Below are positions 1 through 5,545 of a stretch of DNA of 27,067 nt, piece by piece (the stretch's first letter is position 1; every line of letters starts with the position of its first letter). The notes beneath the pieces were generated by a model, which saw nothing but the letters and a program-made list of their open reading frames with translations, did not search any database and was not told where the DNA came from. Made by a program: the position numbers and the translations under genes. The DNA is from a virus. The stretch is from positions 1-27,067 of IMG/VR virus record IMGVR_UViG_3300021960_000414; one strand, given 5' to 3'.

Positions 1-470
1 TAGCTAAACACAAGCACGTTACAGTAAAAAACATTATTGGAAATCATGATGACATGTCAAGTATTTTTCTTAGTATTGCAATGTCAAAATATTTTAGAAA
101 TGAACCAAGAGTAACTGTTGATACTTCGCCATCTAAATTTTGGTACTATCAATTTGGTAAAGTTTTATTAGGTAGTACGCATGGTGATACAGCAAAGCCT
201 GAAAAGCTACCGTTAATTATGGCAACAGACAAACCTCAAGAGTGGGCGATGTCAGACTTTAGATACTGGTTTACTGGTCACATCCATAATAAACAAGCTA
301 TGGAGTTCTCAGGGTGTATGTGGGAATCGTTTCGTACTCTTGCTGGAAGTGATGCTTGGCATGCTGGAGCTGGCTATCGGTCTGGAAAAGATTTAAGCTG
401 CGTTTTACTTCATAAAGACTTTGGAGAAATAGGTAGAAATACAGCGTCTTTAAAAATGGTGAGAAGTTAA
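1..470 (+). CDS. calcineurin-like metallophosphoesterase, 5' truncated
   Basis: Probable metal-dependent phosphoesterase. The reading frame is open from base 3, so the gene begins outside the window and the ATG at 54 is internal. This matters because the GNHD metal-binding motif is encoded at 39-50, before that ATG. Two further family motifs follow: HGD at 180-188 and GHIH at 276-287, the usual C-terminal metal ligands. The N-terminal DxH and GDxxD motifs are missing only because of the window edge. No signal peptide can be judged. Its TAA directly abuts the ATG of the next gene, so the two are probably co-transcribed. Phages often carry such enzymes, possibly acting on nucleotides or nucleic acid ends; the substrate here is unknown. 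The family call is confident, the role is not. Confidence 0.85.
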   Translation, partial: AKHKHVTVKNIIGNHDDMSSIFLSIAMSKYFRNEPRVTVDTSPSKFWYYQFGKVLLGSTHGDTAKPEKLPLIMATDKPQEWAMSDFRYWFTGHIHNKQAMEFSGCMWESFRTLAGSDAWHAGAGYRSGKDLSCVLLHKDFGEIGRNTASLKMVRS

Positions 471-659
471 ATGGATAAGAAAGATGATGAAGGCAAATTA
501 GAATTATCTGTAAGAATATTAGGTAATGAAATAATAGGCTTTCAAATGATTGTAGATGATTTTAAAATGAAATGGATGCTAGTAGGTTTGTTTGCTATTG
601 GAGCTATTTCTTGGATGTTGGCACAGTTCGGCCCACAGTTAGTAGAAACCTTTAAATAA
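471..659 (+). CDS. 62-aa single-helix membrane protein
   Basis: Unrecognised small protein. The N-terminal half is charged and soluble-looking. A hydrophobic stretch at about residues 35-52 (WMLVGLFAIGAISWML) can form one membrane helix, and a short polar tail follows. The ATG starts on the base after the phosphoesterase stop, implying translational coupling. It is the last rightward gene before attP. The topology (soluble N-terminus, one helix near the C-terminus) could suit a tail-anchored accessory or lysis protein, but nothing in the sequence proves a holin function. Confidence 0.7.
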   Translation: MDKKDDEGKLELSVRILGNEIIGFQMIVDDFKMKWMLVGLFAIGAISWMLAQFGPQLVETFK

Positions 660-660
660 A

Positions 661-682
661 ATGCTGTCTTAATGCTGTCTTA
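661..682 (+). repeat. tandem arm-type repeat, left arm (2 copies)
   Basis: Two perfect head-to-tail copies of the 11-mer ATGCTGTCTTA at 661-671 and 672-682, beginning two bases after the stop codon of the upstream membrane protein. They are identical to the pair at 823-844. One helical turn per copy suits side-by-side binding on one face of the DNA. Confidence 0.8.
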
Positions 683-685
683 GTT

Positions 686-710
686 AGCCCAAAACAGCCC
701 AAAACAGCCC
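686..710 (+). repeat. 10-bp tandem repeat in attP left arm
   Basis: AGCCCAAAAC occurs twice in tandem (686-695 and 696-705), followed by a third partial AGCCC (706-710). It lies between the left arm-type repeats and the inverted copy, and may be a second protein-binding site such as one for excisionase or a bending protein. Function not shown. Confidence 0.5.
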
Positions 711-715
711 TACTT

Positions 716-726
716 TTAGACAGCAT
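716..726 (-). repeat. inverted arm-type site, left arm
   Basis: TTAGACAGCAT is the reverse complement of the 11-bp arm repeat with one mismatch. It lies 35 bp left of the tmRNA-like core. Confidence 0.6.
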
Positions 727-760
727 TGAAAATAAGAATCCTTTCGTAGCAGTGTTTTAA

Positions 761-790
761 TGGTGGAGATGGGGGGAATTGAACCCTCGT
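761..790 (-). other. tmRNA (ssrA)-like 3' end, probable att core
   Basis: Read on the minus strand this is a T-arm and acceptor end: GAGGG, then the loop TTCAATT, then CCCCC, then CATCTCC and ACCA. The CATCTCC-ACCA ending is typical of tmRNA 3' ends, a common integration target. No tmRNA body or tag-coding frame is present to the right, so only the target-restoring segment is carried. The T-stem as written has one A-C mismatch (the A of GAGGG against a C). A tRNA gene rather than tmRNA as the target cannot be excluded. Confidence 0.65.
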
Positions 791-822
791 CTGTTCCTTT
801 AGTAGTAGGGTATGTAGAGTTA

Positions 823-844
823 ATGCTGTCTTAATGCTGTCTTA
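823..844 (+). repeat. tandem arm-type repeat, right arm (2 copies)
   Basis: Two perfect tandem copies of ATGCTGTCTTA at 823-833 and 834-844, same orientation as the left pair. They end six bases before the integrase stop codon. Confidence 0.8.
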
Positions 845-849
845 ACACC

Positions 850-2016
850 CTATTTTGCAGCTATTTTTACGTCAGATTCTGGGTTTATTAGGCTTGCAAA
901 TTTATCGCCAGCTTCAGGAGCATCTTCATCAATAAATCTAGCATAGGTTCTATAAGTAAAACCAGCATCTTTATGACCCATTTGTTTTGACACCCAGCCT
1001 ATATTCTCACCAGATGTTATAGCAAGAGAAGCAAATGTGTGTCTTGTTTGATAAGGATAACGATACCTTACTTCTGCTCTTCTCAATATAGGAGTCCAAG
1101 CAGTTTTACGAATAGCTTGGTCGCCCTTCCATGGTTCATTCAGTCTTGGGTTATGAAATATCTCTTGGCCCTGAAGATAAGTGTATTGTTTCTGGTCTTT
1201 GAGTGTTTTTATTACCTCTTCAGATAACTTAACCCATCTATAACTGGTTGATGTTTTTGGAAGTCCAACTACTTTTGCAGCTTGAGTCATTGCCTTATTT
1301 ACTGACAATCTATTATTAGCCCAATCAATATCATTCCATGTAAGAGCTATGTACTCACTGATTCTTAATCCAGTAAAGAAAGCAAGAGTAAATAAATTAT
1401 GTATTTGACCATCACAAGAATTTAATATTAATCTTATTTCTTTAGTTGAGCATGGGTCTATTACTTCACTCTTATTACTTAGAAGTTTGCCTTTAAATTT
1501 TTTACCATACAAAGGATTAACTGAAATTAGCTCATCATCTACAGCTTCATCTAAGGCTTGATTTAATAAAGTAAGTTTGTTTGATAGAGTCTTAGTTGTA
1601 TTGGATTGTTTCTTTATCCATTTTTTAATATCTAACCATTTAAGCTCTGCTATTGGATATTTGCCAAATTCTGGTATTAACTGATTGTATATTATGTTAG
1701 TGTTATTTTTTAAAGAAGAATCAGCGTAATTATGTTTATGTCCTTCATACCATTCAGAAAGATATTGTTTTACTTTAATTGCTGATGTAGGATTAAATAA
1801 AAACCTTTTTTCATCTTTAGGAAATGTTGTAGCGTAATCAAAAGTGCCATCTTCTATAGCATCTAAAATTCTACGTCTAAATTTAAGTGCAGCTTTTAGG
1901 TTAGCTTCAGTGGGTTCACCCCGAACTCTTGGCCTACATCTTTGTTCTTGGTAGATGAAACTAATTTCGATACTGCTTTTACTGATTCCACGAACTCCTG
2001 TCCTTTTCTTACCCAT
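850..2016 (-). CDS. int: tyrosine recombinase (phage integrase)
   Basis: Catalyses site-specific integration at attP/attB. Residues 7-60 resemble the DUF3596 (Arm_DNA-bind_2) domain, with GVR, ISF-Y and RCR-PT--NLKAA signatures. A core-binding domain lies at about 75-165 and the catalytic domain at about 185-370. Catalytic residues visible: R218 (TGLRISE), K254 (PKTSTSYR hairpin), the Y322-Q-T-R325-H box with Tyr in place of the more usual first His (normal in this subfamily), H348 of GH, and nucleophile Y358. The 388-aa length is typical. The start at 2016 is needed to keep the arm-binding domain intact, although it lies 121 bases inside the excisionase-like gene. The gene reads toward attP and stops next to the right arm repeats. 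Confidence 0.95.
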   Translation of the reverse strand: MGKKRTGVRGISKSSIEISFIYQEQRCRPRVRGEPTEANLKAALKFRRRILDAIEDGTFDYATTFPKDEKRFLFNPTSAIKVKQYLSEWYEGHKHNYADSSLKNNTNIIYNQLIPEFGKYPIAELKWLDIKKWIKKQSNTTKTLSNKLTLLNQALDEAVDDELISVNPLYGKKFKGKLLSNKSEVIDPCSTKEIRLILNSCDGQIHNLFTLAFFTGLRISEYIALTWNDIDWANNRLSVNKAMTQAAKVVGLPKTSTSYRWVKLSEEVIKTLKDQKQYTYLQGQEIFHNPRLNEPWKGDQAIRKTAWTPILRRAEVRYRYPYQTRHTFASLAITSGENIGWVSKQMGHKDAGFTYRTYARFIDEDAPEAGDKFASLINPESDVKIAAK

Positions 2017-2174
2017 AAGTTAAAGCCTTCTATACTTATTAATACTCGGTTATCAGGAGAACGCACCCAAACCTCATTCTCTCCAAACACACCTCGTTTT
2101 ATCTTAGTGCGAATAGCCTCCTCAGTGTAACCAGATTCAAGTGCGAACTGCCTAACTGTTTTATATTCTATCAT
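1896..2174 (-). CDS. xis: excisionase-like DNA-binding protein
   Basis: 92-aa probable recombination directionality factor. Residues 5-55 have the pattern of small MerR/AlpA-type winged-helix excisionases that travel with DUF3596 integrases: TVRQFALESGYTEEAIRTKI, then a GVFGENEVWVRSPDNR wing, then ISIEGFNLWV. It lies directly upstream of int and overlaps it by 121 bases, so its last roughly 40 residues are encoded in a second frame of int. Its ATG overlaps the previous gene's TGA (ATGA). Family assignment is by motif pattern and position. A transcriptional regulator is the alternative. Confidence 0.75.
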   Translation of the reverse strand: MIEYKTVRQFALESGYTEEAIRTKIKRGVFGENEVWVRSPDNRVLISIEGFNLWVRKGQEFVESVKAVSKLVSSTKNKDVGQEFGVNPLKLT

Positions 2175-2521
2175 ATCTTAGCCATTGCTAATCTAAACGA
2201 GGCATCATAGAAAGGTCTGTTCTCTATTATCCACTGCTCCTTTCTTTCTTTAGAACGGAACTGCAATAACGAATCAGTCCTGATTTTTTTCTTATTCAGG
2301 TTTTCTTGAGAGTATTCGTACCCAGCTCGTACTCCTTTCTTAGCAAGCATTGTTTTTTCATCGGCACAGTTCATTCGCTTTAAAGCTGTAGCCTTTGATT
2401 CAACACCTGTAATACGCATAACATCGTCAGCAGTTAAAACTTCACCTTTCTTCAGCGTTAAGTTGTCATTAATCTTAATGTCATCAGAAAGGGTTCTAGT
2501 TTTTAAAGTGTAGTTAGGCAT
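2171..2521 (-). CDS. hypothetical protein, 116 aa
   Basis: Not recognised. A basic, soluble protein with a helical middle section (TADDVMRITGVESKATALKRMN resembles a small helix-turn-helix-like region at about residues 30-52) and no membrane segment. Its stop overlaps the start of the excisionase-like gene by four bases, and it follows the 110-aa gene by two bases, so it belongs to the leftward operon. A nucleic-acid-binding role would fit the setting but is only a guess. Confidence 0.65.
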   Translation of the reverse strand: MPNYTLKTRTLSDDIKINDNLTLKKGEVLTADDVMRITGVESKATALKRMNCADEKTMLAKKGVRAGYEYSQENLNKKKIRTDSLLQFRSKERKEQWIIENRPFYDASFRLAMAKI

Positions 2522-2523
2522 AA

Positions 2524-2856
2524 TTAACTAAACCCAATAGAGCCATCGCTAAACATTTTTTCTTCAGCTTGTTCTTGACTAAAGCGTTGCTCAGTATTAG
2601 GTGCTTGGTCAATTTTAGGCTTTGGCTTCCATTGGTCAATCTGGACACTGTGAGTATTGCCCCATTGGTCTGTTTCACGTTTTCTCTGCACTTTCAGTTT
2701 AACGTAAGTCTTGCCATTAGAGCCTTTATTAAACCACTCAGACAGTTGTTCTATGTGTGTTAAATCAAGAGAGAAAGTAATAAAATCTCCCTCAAACATT
2801 TCTTTACCACTGCCTACATATATAGGACTTGGTTTATCTGTTTTATCAAATTGCAT
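2524..2856 (-). CDS. hypothetical protein, 110 aa (possible SSB-like)
   Basis: Unrecognised soluble protein. Residues 18-75 are predicted from composition to be beta-rich (GDFITFSLDLTH, GKTYVKLKVQRKRE, THSVQIDQWKPKPK). A Gln/Glu-rich linker and a short tail ending SDGSIGFS follow. A small beta barrel plus flexible tail, encoded beside a recombinase, is reminiscent of single-strand binding proteins, but the tail lacks the strongly acidic DDxIPF ending, so this stays speculative. A clear AGGAGA ribosome binding site precedes the ATG. Confidence 0.65.
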   Translation of the reverse strand: MQFDKTDKPSPIYVGSGKEMFEGDFITFSLDLTHIEQLSEWFNKGSNGKTYVKLKVQRKRETDQWGNTHSVQIDQWKPKPKIDQAPNTEQRFSQEQAEEKMFSDGSIGFS

Positions 2857-2865
2857 TTTTGTCTC

Positions 2866-3081
2866 CTAGTTAATTAATTTGTAATGTGCTATTCTTGATG
2901 TATCACCGAATTTATTTTTACCTTTAACCATAATGGTTTCAATTTCGTATTGTTTACGAAGAGAATGTATGTAGGCTGATAATCGACTAGTACCACATTC
3001 TGTTTCTGCTTTAATGTGGTCAATCGTGTTATAGTTTTTTAAGTAATTTAATACTCTTTGTTTTCTAGTGAGTTTTTTCAT
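2866..3081 (-). CDS. small winged helix-turn-helix protein
   Basis: 71-aa basic protein with a DNA-binding pattern: LTRKQRVLNYLKNYNTID, then HIKAETECGTSRLSAYIHSLRK as a helix-turn-helix (about residues 20-42), then a likely wing (YEIETIMVKGKNKFGDTSR). This matches short phage and plasmid helix-turn-helix proteins of the HTH_39 type. An AAGGAG site lies before the ATG, inside the end of the preceding gene, which it overlaps by 17 bases. Probably a regulator or a DNA-replication accessory; target unknown. Confidence 0.75.
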   Translation of the reverse strand: MKKLTRKQRVLNYLKNYNTIDHIKAETECGTSRLSAYIHSLRKQYEIETIMVKGKNKFGDTSRIAHYKLIN

Positions 3082-3382
3082 TGATGGTCTCCTTTACTAT
3101 TTGTATGCCTTGTTGCATACCATCTTGAAATGATTTTATTAATTCACCATCATTTTCGTCATCACCATACATTTCAACGCGTCTTACTTCTAGTAATTTC
3201 ATAGCTTCATCAAAAAGTTTTTTATGTTCAGCCATGTTTTTTTCATTATTTGTAACGCAAGATTCAAGCATTTCAATTTTTTCTTCCAAAATACTTATAA
3301 GGGTTTCTAAACTTTGCATATAAAGTTCAGGGTTTTTGTTTTTTGCATCAGGGTACAAACTATTTATATATTTTATGTCCAT
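3065..3382 (-). CDS. hypothetical coiled-coil protein, 105 aa
   Basis: Not recognised. Predominantly helical and acidic. Residues 20-75 show coiled-coil-like spacing (MQSLETLISILEEKIEMLES, then NMAEHKKLFDEAMKLLEVRRVEM). It may be an oligomeric accessory protein in the recombination/regulation operon. The start is supported by GGAG eight bases upstream. Its 3' end overlaps the winged-helix gene. Confidence 0.65.
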   Translation of the reverse strand: MDIKYINSLYPDAKNKNPELYMQSLETLISILEEKIEMLESCVTNNEKNMAEHKKLFDEAMKLLEVRRVEMYGDDENDGELIKSFQDGMQQGIQIVKETINEKTH

Positions 3383-3401
3383 TTCTGTCTCCAGTTAAAA
3401 G

Positions 3402-3433
3402 TGGGCTGCTTTCAAGGAATAGGGTGCAGCCCA
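3402..3433 (-). other. intergenic stem-loop downstream of the recombinase gene
   Basis: TGGGCTGC (3402-3409) pairs perfectly with GCAGCCCA (3426-3433), an 8-bp GC-rich stem with a 16-base loop. On the minus transcript it is followed by ACTTTTAA and then the GGAG of the 105-aa gene. It could be a leaky terminator, an RNA processing site or a translation control element. Confidence 0.45.
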
Positions 3434-3451
3434 TATAAACCCCGTATGAAA

Positions 3452-4063
3452 TTAGTTGTACTTTCTTTCAGCAGCTTCTCTACAAGAGTCTTTAATAAAC
3501 CTCTTATGCTCTGCGTTAAAATCTTTCCAAACATCCTTTTGCTGAGAAACTGTTAAATCACGATACAATTCAACAGTTTCTAATTCATCTTGCTTTTCAC
3601 AAGCTGTCATTATTTGAGCTATGTAATTACCACGCATATCTGGTTGGTCTTCATCCCATGTAGGTAAGTCAGGTAAATCTTCACCTTCATATAAATACAA
3701 ACCAAGACCATGTAAGCCAATTGCTTTTGTTACGCAGCGTTTGATTGCAGTATTAACTGCCATAGAGTCAACTGTCTCAAGTTTCTGTGCTTTATTTTGA
3801 AAATTCAAAATTGGTAAGTGTTCTATATGTTCAAGTCCACCTACTGTTACACCACACTCTACCCAAGCAGTTCTACCATCAGTGTGGTAGTTCCAGCCTT
3901 CAGCATTCTTATATACTGTGTAAGTTGCGTCTGGATGTATATTTTTTAACCATCTCCAAGCATGCGCCCACGATAAATAATTAAATTTACCTTTAGAGTC
4001 AACATTTTTTGAACAGTCAATTTCATACAATTTTTTGAACGTACTTTTTGTTTTGTTAGTCAT
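3452..4063 (-). CDS. SAK3-like single-strand annealing protein (DUF1071)
   Basis: 203-aa probable single-strand annealing recombinase of the SAK3/DUF1071 family within the Rad52-like group. Diagnostic stretches: FNYLSWAHAWRWLKNIHPDA near residues 23-43, an aromatic/acidic sheet section (YTVYKNAEGW, WVECGVTVGG), then the NTAIKRCVTKAIGLHGLG region (about residues 105-125) and YLYEGEDLPD. The C-terminal third is acidic and probably flexible. It would anneal single strands during phage recombination and pairs logically with the RusA resolvase on the other arm. The ATG at 4063 is preferred over a GTG one codon upstream because AAGGAG is then five bases away. Confidence 0.85.
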   Translation of the reverse strand: MTNKTKSTFKKLYEIDCSKNVDSKGKFNYLSWAHAWRWLKNIHPDATYTVYKNAEGWNYHTDGRTAWVECGVTVGGLEHIEHLPILNFQNKAQKLETVDSMAVNTAIKRCVTKAIGLHGLGLYLYEGEDLPDLPTWDEDQPDMRGNYIAQIMTACEKQDELETVELYRDLTVSQQKDVWKDFNAEHKRFIKDSCREAAERKYN

Positions 4064-4072
4064 CACGTCTCC

Positions 4073-4306
4073 TTAATTAAAATGTTTGTTATCCAGATTA
4101 AACTCTGAAATTACTTCTGGACATTCATCAGCATGACTTGCTTCACATTGTTCATCAAAGTGAACACATTTTTTACATGCTGCTTCTTCACTGGCTGTAC
4201 ATAACCAAAATTGTTTCATCTCTTCAAGCCAAAGCTGTTTAGAATTTTTATGGTTAAGCCAGCCAGCAAAAGTTTCATCAGATATGTTGTCAAATAAGTT
4301 ACTCAT
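4073..4306 (-). CDS. hypothetical Cys-rich protein, 77 aa
   Basis: Unrecognised acidic protein. Five cysteines lie in the second half (CTASEEAACKKCVHFDEQC, then ADEC) together with His, suggesting metal binding. I start it at the ATG at 4306-4304, which overlaps the TGA of the upstream 37-aa membrane protein (ATGA). A longer in-frame extension to 4384 has no ribosome binding site and would overlie that small gene. It ends next to the AAGGAG of the recombinase gene, so it is in the same operon. Confidence 0.65.
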   Translation of the reverse strand: MSNLFDNISDETFAGWLNHKNSKQLWLEEMKQFWLCTASEEAACKKCVHFDEQCEASHADECPEVISEFNLDNKHFN

Positions 4307-4416
4307 ACAAACAACACACCAATAAACAAGATGGATAGCATTACGAACATAAGAACGGTTGTCCATATAAATTCGTAAAGCCATACACCAATTGCTTTTA
4401 TATCTCGATTAGTCAC
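4303..4416 (-). CDS. 37-aa membrane protein with GTG start
   Basis: Very short gene. The first 18 residues are polar to mixed (MTNRDIKAIGVWLYEFIW). Residues 19-37 are almost wholly hydrophobic (TTVLMFVMLSILFIGVLFV), and the protein ends right after them. The GTG start overlaps the previous gene's TGA (GTGA), with GAGAG just upstream, and its own TGA overlaps the next gene's ATG (ATGA). The four-base overlaps on both sides and the clean single helix are the evidence that it is real. Function unknown. Confidence 0.65.
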   Translation of the reverse strand: MTNRDIKAIGVWLYEFIWTTVLMFVMLSILFIGVLFV

Positions 4417-4637
4417 AAGAAGTCTCTCATTGACATGCCAGCGTCAGCCATAGCATCAAAGTCTTGACGCTTAGATTCATTTCTAAACTCTTCAGCGTCA
4501 GAGTCATGTCGGTCATCATCAGTAGGAAGTGTTTGCATAAATAAACCTTCCTCATCAACTTCTACATAAACTCCACGTTCTTCATTGAACTCAATGTAGC
4601 CATCTTCTTCCAGAGCTAGTGCATCTTTGCCTGTCAT
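4413..4637 (-). CDS. hypothetical acidic protein, 74 aa
   Basis: Not recognised. Strongly acidic (many Asp/Glu, especially the central DDDRHDSDAEEF), no membrane segment, no cysteine. Its ATG shares a base with the upstream gene's TAA (TAATG), and its stop overlaps the GTG of the 37-aa membrane protein. Small acidic early phage proteins often act as DNA mimics or inhibitors of host factors, but nothing here identifies a target. Confidence 0.65.
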   Translation of the reverse strand: MTGKDALALEEDGYIEFNEERGVYVEVDEEGLFMQTLPTDDDRHDSDAEEFRNESKRQDFDAMADAGMSMRDFL

Positions 4638-4834
4638 TATTTACTCCTACATATGTGTGTACCAAAAGTTCCACCACTATGTAAAGAACCACATTGACAT
4701 CTATGTATTTCTTTGCCATTAGCAAGTTTTTTTATAAGACCATATTTAGTTTTACTAATGCCACTATCAAAGTAACCATCTTTTTCAGCAATATTGTTCA
4801 GAGTATCGCTTAACATTTTTTCTAAACTATTCAT
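4637..4834 (-). CDS. small Cys/His protein, first gene of the leftward operon
   Basis: 65-aa protein. The C-terminal part has a Cys/His cluster (HRCQCGSLHSGG, THIC; three Cys and several His) that could bind zinc. The N-terminal half is a charged helix. I place the start at 4834 because AAGGGA lies ten bases upstream. An open frame continues up to 4996 but would run through the control region and a terminator hairpin and has no ribosome site. It heads the leftward operon and is probably under repressor control. Confidence 0.65.
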   Translation of the reverse strand: MNSLEKMLSDTLNNIAEKDGYFDSGISKTKYGLIKKLANGKEIHRCQCGSLHSGGTFGTHICRSK

Positions 4835-4891
4835 CACGTTTTTCCCTTGTATGAAGCTGATGCCCAGCTCCGTAGCACACAAACAATCGTA

Positions 4892-4906
4892 GTAAAGTTT
4901 GTTTGT
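4892..4906. promoter_or_regulatory. candidate operator (GTAAA-N5-TTTGT)
   Basis: One of six 15-bp near-palindromes of the form RCAAA-N5-TTTGY, here with one arm mismatch. It lies in the leftward control region, 58 bp upstream of the first leftward gene. Together with its 3' flank it is 15/16 identical to the copy 60 bp away (4954-4969 against 4894-4909). Confidence 0.4.
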
Positions 4907-4951
4907 ATATACGTAATTATAATGAAAAAATACCAAATAGGTGGTTAATTG

Positions 4952-4966
4952 GCAAAGTTTTTTTGT
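4952..4966. promoter_or_regulatory. candidate operator (GCAAA-N5-TTTGT)
   Basis: Perfect match to the RCAAA-N5-TTTGY dyad. It sits between the terminator at 4977-5011 and the start of the leftward operon, where a repressor would shut off a leftward promoter. A TATAAT on the minus strand lies in this interval (inside ATTATAATT near 4916-4923), but no good -35 hexamer is visible. Confidence 0.45.
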
Positions 4967-4976
4967 ATAGGAAGGT

Positions 4977-5011
4977 AAAAAGAGAGGGAAGGCCATTGCT
5001 GAGCTTCCCTC
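4977..5011 (-). terminator. Rho-independent terminator, leftward
   Basis: GAGGGAAG (4984-4991) pairs perfectly with CTTCCCTC (5004-5011), an 8-bp stem. On the minus strand it is followed by TCTTTTTA. It ends transcription of the leftward 118-aa gene (and perhaps of the repressor transcript) before the leftward operon, so that operon needs its own promoter or antitermination. Confidence 0.7.
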
Positions 5012-5015
5012 AAGG

Positions 5016-5040
5016 GTACGCTACGTGATGTGAAGCGTAC
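5016..5040. other. second stem-loop next to the terminator
   Basis: GTACGCT (5016-5022) pairs perfectly with AGCGTAC (5034-5040), with an 11-base loop. It lies five bases from the terminator stem and 15 bases past the stop of the 118-aa gene. It has no T-run of its own, so it is more likely an RNA-stabilising 3' hairpin or a protein site than a terminator. Confidence 0.5.
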
Positions 5041-5055
5041 TACATATTATACCCC

Positions 5056-5412
5056 TTAGTGTCCTTGATGTTCCCGTATTGTCATTACTTGACTATCTAT
5101 ATTGACAGGTAATCCGATTTCTACTTTTGGTGCATTAATAGCTATTTGATGAACTACATCACAAATTTGATTTCTCATATCAACAACTTTATTTGTGTCA
5201 ATTGAAGATGGTATTGTTTTAGCAATTTCAATAATATCTTCTGCTAAATAAACAATCTGTTTAATTTGGTTAGGTAAGTTTGTACACAACTCAATTAACA
5301 AATCAAAAGATGATTTAAGTATTAATAAAAAACTTGCTTGTTGTGGTTCAGAGTAAACAGAATCATGTATGTATGAGCTGCTCACAGGGTACATATTATT
5401 TACATTTAACAT
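5056..5412 (-). CDS. hypothetical protein, 118 aa, next to the repressor
   Basis: Unrecognised soluble helical protein, most of it amphipathic helix (FLLILKSSFDLLIELCTNLP, IKQIVYLAEDIIEIAKTIP, MRNQICDVVHQIAI). A clear TAGGAG lies seven bases before the ATG. It is encoded leftward between the repressor and the leftward terminator, a place where temperate phages often carry superinfection-exclusion or rex-like genes expressed in the lysogen. That role is only positional inference. Confidence 0.65.
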   Translation of the reverse strand: MLNVNNMYPVSSSYIHDSVYSEPQQASFLLILKSSFDLLIELCTNLPNQIKQIVYLAEDIIEIAKTIPSSIDTNKVVDMRNQICDVVHQIAINAPKVEIGLPVNIDSQVMTIREHQGH

Positions 5413-5530
5413 TTACTACTCCTACGCTTTTTTGACTGGTCGTTGCGATGCCCCTCCAGTTAGTTGTACTAGGTCAAAATGAACTAGACATTTGATAATA
5501 CCAGACTATGATTTAACAAATTATTAAATT

Positions 5531-5545
5531 GTAAAATTAATTTGT
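5531..5545. promoter_or_regulatory. candidate operator at the repressor 3' end (GTAAA-N5-TTTGT)
   Basis: Fits the RCAAA-N5-TTTGY dyad with one mismatch. It overlaps the last codons of the repressor gene and is upstream of the 118-aa gene. Immediately beside it (5516-5532) is a related dyad with a longer spacer (ACAAA-N7-ATTGT). Together they could control the 118-aa gene. Confidence 0.3.

Larger units (their letters stand above)
661..844. other. attP: phage attachment site attP with arm-type repeats
   Basis: Region between the last rightward gene and the 3' end of the leftward integrase gene. A tRNA/tmRNA-like 3' end (core, about 761-790) is flanked on the left by two tandem copies of ATGCTGTCTTA (661-682) and an inverted near-copy (716-726), and on the right by two more tandem copies (823-844). 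Tyrosine integrases of the lambda type bind such arm sites with their N-terminal domain and the core with their C-terminal domain. Arm sites on both sides of the core indicate attP rather than attL or attR. The exact crossover cannot be placed without the host sequence. Confidence 0.8.

Noticed and set aside
761-830. Complete tRNA or tmRNA gene on the minus strand
   Set aside because: Only the T-arm and acceptor 3' strand are present; no matching 5' acceptor strand, D-arm, anticodon arm or tag frame was found.
661-844. Short direct repeats as a CRISPR array
   Set aside because: Units are 11 bp, tandem without spacers, and symmetric around an att core; integrase arm sites explain them.
4307-4384. 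N-terminal extension of the 77-aa Cys-rich protein
   Set aside because: No ribosome site, and it overlies a better-supported small membrane protein gene with stop/start overlaps on both sides.
4855-4869. 5-bp stem with 5-base loop, possible nut boxB-like hairpin
   Set aside because: The minus-strand loop GGCAT does not fit the GNRA-like boxB loop and no boxA sequence precedes it.
4835-4996. N-terminal extension of the 65-aa Cys/His protein
   Set aside because: It would read through candidate operators and a terminator arm; AAGGGA supports the start at 4834.
5516-5532. ACAAA-N7-ATTGT as a further operator copy
   Set aside because: The spacer is two bases longer than in the other copies; noted only as a neighbour of the 5531 site.
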